Of a stretch of 64,000 bases of DNA, positions 7,404 through 14,904 are shown in pieces. Numbering within the stretch: the first letter of the stretch is position 1; each line of letters opens with the position of its first letter. The stretch comes from Nocardia mexicana NBRC 108244. Lineage in GTDB: Bacteria > Actinomycetota > Actinomycetes > Mycobacteriales > Mycobacteriaceae. The notes beneath the pieces were generated by a model, which saw only the letters and a list, made by a program, of their open reading frames with translations, ran no database searches and had not been told where the DNA came from. The translations under genes were made by a program, and so were the position numbers. The DNA lies in contig NZ_BDBV01000002.1 of the NCBI RefSeq assembly GCF_001613165.1, forward strand, positions 39,219 through 103,218. Direction: 5' to 3'.

Positions 7404-9805
7404 TTGACGAGTTTCCTTGTGCCGGAAAGCAGTTCGCCGCCGCCCCGATCGATCCGGATATGCGCTCCCGCGGCCGCGTCGCGCAGCACCGACCGCGCCC
7501 AGGCCGCCTCGCGGTCGAGCAGGGCGTTGAGATCGTCGACCCGGTCCGGATCGCCGAACACCGCCAGCGACACCTTCTCCCAGGTGGTGCGGGCGGCGTC
7601 CACGCGACGCTGCACCTCCCGATGGTCGACGCCGGCGCCGAGCAGCGTGCGCCGGGCCCGGGCCAGCGCGGCCGCCTCGATCGCCGAGCGGCAGCAGGTC
7701 ACGACCAGCTCCGCGGCGATGGCCCGGGGCAGCTGCCGGGTGCGCAGCAGGGCGTTGGCGTCGCTGAGGTAGCGGCGCACCGGATCCTCGGCGACCCGGA
7801 TCTCGACCGTGGAACGCTCCCGCCGCTGGACGTCGAGCACGGTGGCGTCCAGGCGCAGCCGCCGCACCGCCTCGGCCAGGCGCTCGTCGTGGGTGAACAC
7901 CACGACCTGTCGGCCGCTGCGCGCGGCGGCGGCCAACACCCGGGCCAGCCCGTCCACCTTGGCCGGATCCATCGCCTGCACGGGATCGTCGATGACGACG
8001 AAGCCGAACGGGCTCTCCGGCACGGTGGCCCGCGGCAGGAACAGCGCCAGCCCCAGCGCGTGCAGCTCGCCCTGGCTCATCACGCCCAGCGCGGTGCCGC
8101 CGGTGTCGTCCACGGTGACGTCCAGCAGCACCTTGCGGGTGGCTCCGGCATTGCCCTGCAGGCGAATCGCGCCCAGGTCCACGTTGCTCTGCTGGCGCAG
8201 TCCGCGCCAGATGCGGCGGGCGTGATCGGCCAGCGGCGCCATCCGCTCGTCGCGCAGGCCCGCCGCGGCGGACTTGAGCCACTCCTCGGCGCGGCGCATG
8301 GTGCGCAGTTCCGGTTCGGCCGCGGCCACCGCCGTGGCCTCCTGCAGCCAGGCGGCGATGCGCGGCACCAGCGGGGTCCACACCGCGTCGAGACGATCCA
8401 ATTCCTTACGGGCCGAACGGCGCAGCGTCTCCAGGCCGCGTACCGCGTCCGCGTGCGCTACGCGGAGCCGGTCGGCCAGGTCCGGGTCGTAGCCGGTATC
8501 GCTGAGTGCCGCCCACGCCGACCAGGTGCGCCGCGCCGGGCCGGTATCCACGTTCGGCGCCTGCGGCGGGGGCGGATCCAGTTCCGCCGGAACCGGTTTC
8601 ACCAGGAGCCGCGCCCGGTCGACGGCCTGCTCCAGCGCCACGCGGGCGGCGGTGAGCGCCGCCGCGCGATCGGTGAGGCGGGCGATCTGGGCATCGGTCT
8701 CGCGCTGCCAGGACTGGTCGAGGGCGCCGCGGCCGCAGACCGGGCAGGCACAGGCTCCGGCGGCGTCGACATGGGTGCGGGCGCGGCGCAGCAGATCCAG
8801 CACGCGCAGTTCGGATTCGGTATCTCCCGTCGAGCGCGTGGCCAGATCCGCGGCGCACCGGTCGACATCGACTGCGGCGGCATCGACCTCGGCCGGCTCC
8901 GGCAGCCGCAACCGGAGTATGGCCTGCAGGGCGGCCGCACCCGTCGGATCGTGCCGCGCGCCCGCCAGCTCCCTTCCGATCGCCTTCAGATCCGGCGGCG
9001 TTGCCCGTAGCAGCTCCGCGACCCGGGTGGCGCGCTCGTCGGCGACGGTGGACAGCGCCACCAGCAGCGCGCTGCGCTCGTCGCGCGATTGCCGTGCGGC
9101 ACGCTCCAATTCGAGCCGCCGGATGCGGGTGCGCTCCTGCGCCGCGGTGAGATCGTCGAGGCCGAGCAGCTGATGCAGGGCGTCGAACAGATCGCTGGGC
9201 CGGCCGTCGACGAGGGCGCCGAGCTCGCTGTAGGACAGGAACGGCCGATACAGCTCCAGCGCCCGCGCCCAGCCCTCGGCGTGAAATTCGGTGGGCGCGC
9301 CGTCCTTTCGCCGCTGCGTCCACGTGCCGCCGGTGAGGTCGGCGCCGTCCGGCCATTCCCGGGTGATGGTGAGTTCGCCGTCCGGGCCCGCGGTGGTCAG
9401 TTCCAGATCGATTCGGGAGACGCTGCCGTCGTGCAGATTTCGCCAGCCCTCCCGCCAGACCGCGGAGCGGCCCTCCCAGCGGCGGTTGACGCCGGTGAGC
9501 GCCAGCTCGGCGGCCTCGGCGAAGCTGGACTTGCCCGATCCGTTGCGGCCGACGACCAGTGTGAGCCCCGGCCCCGGTTGCACCTCCAGCGCCGCGGCCG
9601 GGCCGATCCCCCGGAAGCCGCGAACCCGGATGGCGCGCAGGAAGATTCCGGTGTGCCCTAGGCCGGAGTGGGTGCGGTCGGGCTCGCCGCCGAGGGCGTC
9701 CAGCACCGTGCGAGCGACATCGGGGGTGACGGTCGGGTCGGAGTCCAAGCGGCGGGATACCAACTCGGGCAACCGCGGCACGACATCCTGCAGCCCTTCC
9801 CCCAA
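7388..9805 (-). CDS. SMC/Rad50-like AAA ATPase with zinc hook
   Basis: An 805-residue ABC-type ATPase of the SMC/RecF/Rad50 class. The N-terminal half has IRVRGFRGIG and Walker A VVGRNGSGKSSFAEA. The middle is helical and carries a CACPVCGRGALD zinc-hook motif. The C-terminal half has the signature MSQGELHALGLALFLPRA, Walker B FVVIDDPVQAMD and the switch VVVFTHDERLAEA. All catalytic elements are intact. About 130 further residues follow the ATPase core and are rich in Arg and Ala. The TTG start at 9805 has GAGGAGG four to five bases upstream. Such ATPases act in DNA repair or in anti-phage systems paired with a small effector. The coupled 135-residue partner makes the second option worth testing. 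Substrate and partner are inferred. Confidence 0.85.
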   Translation of the reverse strand: MGEGLQDVVPRLPELVSRRLDSDPTVTPDVARTVLDALGGEPDRTHSGLGHTGIFLRAIRVRGFRGIGPAAALEVQPGPGLTLVVGRNGSGKSSFAEAAELALTGVNRRWEGRSAVWREGWRNLHDGSVSRIDLELTTAGPDGELTITREWPDGADLTGGTWTQRRKDGAPTEFHAEGWARALELYRPFLSYSELGALVDGRPSDLFDALHQLLGLDDLTAAQERTRIRRLELERAARQSRDERSALLVALSTVADERATRVAELLRATPPDLKAIGRELAGARHDPTGAAALQAILRLRLPEPAEVDAAAVDVDRCAADLATRSTGDTESELRVLDLLRRARTHVDAAGACACPVCGRGALDQSWQRETDAQIARLTDRAAALTAARVALEQAVDRARLLVKPVPAELDPPPPQAPNVDTGPARRTWSAWAALSDTGYDPDLADRLRVAHADAVRGLETLRRSARKELDRLDAVWTPLVPRIAAWLQEATAVAAAEPELRTMRRAEEWLKSAAAGLRDERMAPLADHARRIWRGLRQQSNVDLGAIRLQGNAGATRKVLLDVTVDDTGGTALGVMSQGELHALGLALFLPRATVPESPFGFVVIDDPVQAMDPAKVDGLARVLAAAARSGRQVVVFTHDERLAEAVRRLRLDATVLDVQRRERSTVEIRVAEDPVRRYLSDANALLRTRQLPRAIAAELVVTCCRSAIEAAALARARRTLLGAGVDHREVQRRVDAARTTWEKVSLAVFGDPDRVDDLNALLDREAAWARSVLRDAAAGAHIRIDRGGGELLSGTRKLVKWINP

Positions 9806-10144
9806 CTGCCCTCCTCGCGCGTTCGGTCATCCACGTCGTGCGGGCCCGCGACGGACCCCACGTCGTGCCGAACGCTACCGGATGGGCGATGAATCCGCGC
9901 CCACGACAGCGTATCCGGGCGAACCGGCCCGGGCGGGACGCTATGGCCATCGATACGGTTGATCCGGCCGATGTCCACCCCTCGGCCGTCCCGGCCGGGC
10001 AGTTCTACGGGGTTCACCCGAAATCGGGTGGCTCGGATCAACCGAACAGGTCAGAATGCCAGAATCCGGCAAGATAAGCAAGACTGCTTAACATTGCAAT
10101 CATCTTCTGCGCCACCACAATTGGTTCGCTACCGGCCAGCGAAC
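9806..10144. other. Intergenic region upstream of the zinc-hook ATPase
   Basis: A 339-bp stretch with no credible gene. It must hold the promoter of the ATPase operon (reading left). The part near 10060-10120 is AT-richer than its surroundings. A hairpin at 10123-10145 closes the DinB gene. No promoter boxes could be assigned with confidence. Confidence 0.5.
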
Positions 10145-10145
10145 C
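10123..10145 (-). terminator. Hairpin at the DinB stop codon
   Basis: Perfect 8-bp stem GGTTCGCT / AGCGAACC with a 7-base loop, touching the stop codon of the DinB gene. There is no T-run after it in the direction of transcription, so it is a possible intrinsic terminator of the T-poor actinobacterial kind or simply a 3'-end stabiliser. Confidence 0.5.
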
Positions 10146-10663
10146 TATCGGGCCGCGCGCAGCAGCCGCAGCTGACCGATCTCGGCGGCGTTCTTCATCA
10201 GTTCCGCGTTCACCCAGGCGGCCGTGTGGGCGATCGTGTTGTCCGCGTCCTCGCCCCAGGGGAATGCGGCGGGCGCGTCGAGATCGGCCTCGGTATAGCT
10301 GTCCAGCCGCGTGCGCCAGCGGTCGCACAGGTCGTCCAGCCAGTCGGGGACCTGCTCCTCGCCGGGCCAGTGGACGTCGCCGCGGTCGCGGGCCGGACTG
10401 CCCTCGGCGTGGTCCAGGGTCACCGACCACCACCAGCCGATGTGCCAGGTGAGCCAGGCGATGGTCGGCACCGGAATCGGATCGGGTTCGGTGTCGGACC
10501 AGTCCGGGATCCACGAGCCGTCCGGGCCCGGCCGGACGGTCCAGACCAGCGGCGCCGGTTCCCAGCGGTAGTCGTCCGGGACGAGTTCCCGCAGATGCAG
10601 GTCGAACAGGGCCCAGGTGAGATCGAATTGCCAGCGCAGCAGGTCACGGCGAGAGGTCGGCAT
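10145..10663 (-). CDS. DinB superfamily protein
   Basis: A 172-residue protein of the DinB/YfiT four-helix-bundle superfamily, which includes mycothiol- and bacillithiol-dependent enzymes. Typical elements are an N-terminal DLLRWQFDLTWALFDLHL, a central TIAWLTWHIGWWWSVTLDH and a C-terminal NTIAHTAAWVNAELMKNAAEIG. The histidines in these segments are candidate metal ligands. In mycothiol-making actinobacteria a thiol-transferase role is plausible but not shown here. The ATG at 10663 lacks a strong ribosome site, and the frame remains open further right through what is antisense of the SWIM gene. The gene diverges from the SWIM operon across a 93-bp gap. Confidence 0.8.
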   Translation of the reverse strand: MPTSRRDLLRWQFDLTWALFDLHLRELVPDDYRWEPAPLVWTVRPGPDGSWIPDWSDTEPDPIPVPTIAWLTWHIGWWWSVTLDHAEGSPARDRGDVHWPGEEQVPDWLDDLCDRWRTRLDSYTEADLDAPAAFPWGEDADNTIAHTAAWVNAELMKNAAEIGQLRLLRAAR

Positions 10664-10756
10664 CGGGCGATGATCGCACGGCGAGCGGGGGACGCGATCG
10701 AGTTTGTCGGTGGGATGGAGTAGAAATCCGGTCAGACGAGCGAGCGGGGGCCGGCG

Positions 10757-13700
10757 GTGACGACGACACGAGCGGGGATGCAGCCCATGAGGTGGACGGC
10801 GGAGCAGGTTGCCGCGCTGGCCCCGGATGCCGCCTCGCTCCCGGCCGCGCGGAAGCTGCAGGGCAGGTGGCAGGGCGCGGGCTGGAGCGGATCCGCGCTG
10901 TGGGGGCTGTGCCGGGGCAGTGGATCCACGCCGTACCGCACGATCGTGGACCTGGGCGGTCCGGCGTACAAGTGCTCCTGCCCGAGCCGGAAGTTCCCCT
11001 GCAAACACGCGCTGTCGCTGCTGCTGAACTGGGCCGACGGAGCCGTGGACGAGTGCGAGCTCGCCGATTTCGCGGCGGAGTGGATCGTGACGCGGGCGGA
11101 GCGGGCGGCGAAACCGGCGGCGGCACGGACACCGAAGGCCGCGACAGCGGAACAGCGCCGGGCCCGGGTGGCGGCCGGGCTGGAAGACCTCGACGTCTGG
11201 CTGTGCGATCAGGTTCGCACCGGGCTGGCGCAGGCCGATCGCTCCTTCGGCGCCTTCGAGGCGGTGGCGGCACGCATGGTGGACGCGCAGGCGCCCGGGG
11301 TCGCCTCGGCCCTGCGGCAACTTCCTCGCAATGTGATCGTGCGCGAGGACTGGCCCGCGCTGCTGCTGCGCGAGTACGGCCGCCTGCACCTGCTGGTGGC
11401 CGCGCACCGGCGGCTCGACGGGCTCGCCCCGGCCCTGGCGGCCAGCGCTCGCACCCATCTCGGTTATCCCACCACGGTCGACTCGGTGCGGAACGAGCCC
11501 GCGGTACGCGATCGGTGGATGGTGCTGGGCCGCCGCATCACCGAGGACGAACGGCTGTATACCCGGCGGGCCTGGCTGCGCGGCCGCGGCACCGGCCGCT
11601 GGGCCGTGATCGTCGACCACTGTTTCGGCAGTCCCGGCTTCCCCACCGATCTGCCCGCGCCCGGATTGATGATCGAGGCCGGGCTGCACTTCTATCCGGG
11701 CGCGGCCGCGCTGCGCGCACTGTGGGGCGAGCGCCACGGCGCACCGGAGCCTTTCACGACAATCCCCGATACGCCGGTGCCCGGCACGGGAGCGCGCGGC
11801 GACGAAGCCGCCACGAACCCGCGAGACCTCGAAACGCTCGCTGAAAGCTGTTGTGACACAACCGAAACCGAGACCTACGGCGCTCCCCTGTCACACGGCG
11901 GCCGCCGCCGGGCCACCACGGCCCACGAGGCGGGTGGCGGTACCGCGGGCGATCCCGTCCCGGGGCGTTCGGCGGGCGGCTCCGGCACCATTGCCGCGGC
12001 GCTGGCCGAGCATGCGCGAGCGCTGGGCGCGGATCCGTGGCTGCGGGGGTGGCCGATGTTGCTTCGCGAGGTGGTGCCGGTTGCGGGCGAGAACGGTTGG
12101 TGCGTGGCCGAATCCGACGGGACGGCGCTGCCGCTCGCGCGCACGGCGGAGCAGCCGTGGCAGCTGCTGGGGCTGTCCGGTGGCCGTCCGGTCACCGTGA
12201 TCGGCGAGTGGACGCCCGACGGGCTCGTGCCGATCGCGGCGTTCACCGCGGGCGATATCGTCGATGTCGGTATCGAGGCGGTCGGTGGTTCCGCCGCCGC
12301 CTCCTCCGACGAGCTGACCTCGGTGGCGTTGCTGGGGACCGCCCGGCGGTCGCCGGATCCGGCCCGGCTGCCCGCGCCGGTCGCGACTCCGGCCGCGCGG
12401 CTGACCGGTGATCCGGCGCTGATACTGCTCGAAACCGCCGCACTGCTGGACGCATTCGACCGGGGCGGCGTGGCCCCGGGCACGGCCGAACTCCCCGAGC
12501 CCGCCGCCGACGACGACCGACCGGCACTGCCGAAACCCGCCGCGACCCGGCTCGCACGGCTGCTCACCGAGCGCTCCCCCTTCCTGCCCGAATGGTTCGA
12601 GGCGGCGGCTCCGCACGACCACCGGGCTCCGGATGCGCTGTGCAGCCTGCTGCTCGAGCAGGCGAGAAGCCAGGTGGCACTGCGGGATCCGCTGCTGCGA
12701 CTGGCAGGAGAGCGGGGCCGCTGGCTCGCCCGGCACAACCTACAGTGGCGGAACCTGGTCCGCGCCGACACCGGCGACGACGTCTGGACACACGGCCGCC
12801 CCGCCGAGCGGCGGGCGTGGCTCGCGGCGCTGCGCGCCCGCGATCCCGAGGCCGCACGCCGGATCCTGGCGGAGGGTTGGCGCACCGAACCCGGTCCGGT
12901 ACGGGCGGAGCTGCTGGCCGTCATCGGCGACGGGCTCACCACGGCCGACGAGCCGCTGCTGGAATCCGCACTCGACGACTCCCGTGCCGACGCTCGCCGC
13001 CTCGCCGCGGATCTGCTTGCCCGCCTGCCCGATTCGGAGTTCGCGCGCCGCATGGAGGAACGCGCGGCGCGGTGGCTGACGCTGTCGGATGCGCGGCTGC
13101 TGGCCCGGCTCCCCCGCACCCTCGACGACGCCGACCGCCGCGACGGGATCGCGGACCGCCCCGCCGCCACCGCCTACCGGCTCGACGGTGCACCCGATTC
13201 CGCGGCCGAATGGCTGCGCCGGGTCGTGGCCGCCACTCCGCTGCGGCACTGGGAGACCCTGCTGCACACACCCGATGCGGCGGTCCGGACACGGATGCCC
13301 GACGAGATGCTCGGCCCGATGTTCGCCGGATGGGCCGACGCCGCACTCGCCCAGCGCGATACCCGGTGGGCGGCAACGCTGTTCGACGTGCTGACCGCCA
13401 CTCCGACGCTGGGCGCCGACCTGGAACTGCGCCGGGAGCTGTTCGCGCTGCTCCCGCTGGACCACCGGGTGCGGTATCTGCGGCAGCTGGACAGCAGCTG
13501 GCTGGCGGAGTTCGAACTGCTGGTCCGCGCGGTGCCGCGGCCCTGGCCGGTCCCACTGGCCGAACATCTGGTCCGGCTGCTGCTGGACCGCGAGCGGCTC
13601 GCGGCGGCGCGCCCCGGCGCCCCGGGCCTGTCCCCCGCCTCGTACCGCACCCTGTTCCGGACCGCCGCCGTGCACTTCCCGGTCGCCGTGACGGGCACCG

Positions 13701-13807
13701 TCGCCGCCGTGGCGCACCGCTGCGCCGATCCCTCCTGGCAGCACGCCTTCGATCAACTCGCCCACGACCTGACCCAACGCACCACGATGCTCGAGGAGCT
13801 GCAGTGA
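10757..13807 (+). CDS. SWIM zinc finger protein fused to a DUF5691-like domain
   Basis: First gene of a four-gene operon. The 1016-residue protein starts with a SWIM domain. Residues C73, C75, C82 and H84 form the CxCxnCxH motif inside YKCSCPSRKFPCKH, a zinc fold thought to bind nucleic acid or protein. Residues up to about 340 follow the usual SWIM-protein pattern (RWMVLGRRITEDERL, RWAVIVDHCFGS). A low-complexity Gly/Thr/Arg-rich insert of about 70 residues follows. From about 500 to the end is a long helical region (VALLGTARRSPDPARLP, WLAALRARDPEAARRIL) like the DUF5691 proteins that are often a separate gene. The GTG at 10757 has GGGGG six bases upstream. The ATG at residue 8 or 11 is an alternative. 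The stop overlaps the next gene by 4 bp. Confidence 0.82.
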   Translation: MTTTRAGMQPMRWTAEQVAALAPDAASLPAARKLQGRWQGAGWSGSALWGLCRGSGSTPYRTIVDLGGPAYKCSCPSRKFPCKHALSLLLNWADGAVDECELADFAAEWIVTRAERAAKPAAARTPKAATAEQRRARVAAGLEDLDVWLCDQVRTGLAQADRSFGAFEAVAARMVDAQAPGVASALRQLPRNVIVREDWPALLLREYGRLHLLVAAHRRLDGLAPALAASARTHLGYPTTVDSVRNEPAVRDRWMVLGRRITEDERLYTRRAWLRGRGTGRWAVIVDHCFGSPGFPTDLPAPGLMIEAGLHFYPGAAALRALWGERHGAPEPFTTIPDTPVPGTGARGDEAATNPRDLETLAESCCDTTETETYGAPLSHGGRRRATTAHEAGGGTAGDPVPGRSAGGSGTIAAALAEHARALGADPWLRGWPMLLREVVPVAGENGWCVAESDGTALPLARTAEQPWQLLGLSGGRPVTVIGEWTPDGLVPIAAFTAGDIVDVGIEAVGGSAAASSDELTSVALLGTARRSPDPARLPAPVATPAARLTGDPALILLETAALLDAFDRGGVAPGTAELPEPAADDDRPALPKPAATRLARLLTERSPFLPEWFEAAAPHDHRAPDALCSLLLEQARSQVALRDPLLRLAGERGRWLARHNLQWRNLVRADTGDDVWTHGRPAERRAWLAALRARDPEAARRILAEGWRTEPGPVRAELLAVIGDGLTTADEPLLESALDDSRADARRLAADLLARLPDSEFARRMEERAARWLTLSDARLLARLPRTLDDADRRDGIADRPAATAYRLDGAPDSAAEWLRRVVAATPLRHWETLLHTPDAAVRTRMPDEMLGPMFAGWADAALAQRDTRWAATLFDVLTATPTLGADLELRRELFALLPLDHRVRYLRQLDSSWLAEFELLVRAVPRPWPVPLAEHLVRLLLDRERLAAARPGAPGLSPASYRTLFRTAAVHFPVAVTGTVAAVAHRCADPSWQHAFDQLAHDLTQRTTMLEELQ

Positions 13808-14904
13808 CCACGACCCAGGCACCCGACGATCTGCTGCGCCCGCACGCCGAACAGGCGTTCGCCGACGAACTGCGCGCCCTGGCGGCGATCGACGACCGCC
13901 CGCGTCCCCCGTCGTGGCGGCTGTCGCCCTGGGCGGTGGTGACCTATCTGCTCGGCGGCACCCTCGACGACGGCACGGTCGTCAGCCCGAAGTATGTCGG
14001 ACCGCGACGGCTCATGGAGGTGGCCGTGGCCACCCTGGCCACCGACCGCGCCCTGCTGCTGCTCGGAGTGCCCGGCACCGCGAAAACCTGGGTGTCGGAA
14101 CATCTTTCGGCCGCCATCTGCGGGACGTCCACGCTGCTGATCCAGGGCACCTCCGGCACCGCGGAAGAGTCGGTCCGCTACGGCTGGAACTACGCCCGCC
14201 TGCTGGCGGAGGGGCCCACCGAGGGCGCGCTGGTGCCCTCGCCGATCATGACGGCCATGCGCCGCGGCGCCGTCGCGCGCGTCGAGGAACTCACCCGCAT
14301 CCCCTCCGACGTCCAGGACGCGCTCATCACCGTGCTGTCGGAGAAGACGCTGCCGGTGCCCGAACTCGGCACGGAGGTGCAGGCGGTCAAGGGCTTCACC
14401 GTGATCGCGACGGCCAACGACCGCGATCGCGGGGTCAACGAGCTGTCCTCGGCGCTGCGCCGCCGATTCAACACGGTGGTGCTGCCGCTGCCCGCGGACG
14501 AGGACGAGGAGGTCGCCATCGTCACCCGCCGGGTCGAACAGCTCGGCGCCACACTGGAATTGCCCGCGGTACCGGCCGCCGCCGAGGAGGTGCGCCGGGT
14601 GGTGCGGGTATTCCGCGAGCTGCGCTCGGGAATCACCGCGGACGGGCGGACCAAGCTCAAATCGCCGTCCGGCACGCTCTCGACCGCCGAGGCCATCTCG
14701 GTCATCACCAGCGGCCTGGCCCTGTCGGCGCACTTCGGCGACGGCGTGCTGCGCGCCTCCGACGTCGCCGGCGCGGTGCTCGGCGCGGTCGTCAAGGATC
14801 CGGTCGCCGACGGCGTGGTGTGGACCGAGTACCTGGAGGCGGTCGTGCGCGAACGCGCGGACTGGGCGGATTTCTATCGTGCCTGTCGCGAGGTGCACGG
14901 GTGA
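13804..14904 (+). CDS. MoxR-type AAA+ ATPase
   Basis: A 366-residue AAA+ ATPase of the MoxR group, chaperone-like motors that typically work with a VWA-domain protein such as the one encoded two genes on. Walker A is GVPGTAKT at residues 88-95. The Walker B region reads ARVEELTRIPSDVQDAL, where the usual DE pair is EE. Sensor 1 is VIATANDRDRG and the arginine finger lies in SSALRRRF. The GTG start overlaps the SWIM gene by 4 bp and the stop overlaps the DUF5682-like gene by 4 bp, so the operon is translated as a chain. The frame is open far upstream (to 12592), but that sequence is a shadow of the SWIM gene. Confidence 0.88.
   Translation: MTTTQAPDDLLRPHAEQAFADELRALAAIDDRPRPPSWRLSPWAVVTYLLGGTLDDGTVVSPKYVGPRRLMEVAVATLATDRALLLLGVPGTAKTWVSEHLSAAICGTSTLLIQGTSGTAEESVRYGWNYARLLAEGPTEGALVPSPIMTAMRRGAVARVEELTRIPSDVQDALITVLSEKTLPVPELGTEVQAVKGFTVIATANDRDRGVNELSSALRRRFNTVVLPLPADEDEEVAIVTRRVEQLGATLELPAVPAAAEEVRRVVRVFRELRSGITADGRTKLKSPSGTLSTAEAISVITSGLALSAHFGDGVLRASDVAGAVLGAVVKDPVADGVVWTEYLEAVVRERADWADFYRACREVHG

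Noticed and set aside
12592..13803. A long upstream extension of the MoxR gene (frame open from 12592 for 770 codons in total)
   Set aside because: It is a shadow of the SWIM gene on the same strand in another frame. Its sequence is Arg/Gly/Ala-rich and unlike any protein. The 4-bp overlap start at 13804 fits the operon.
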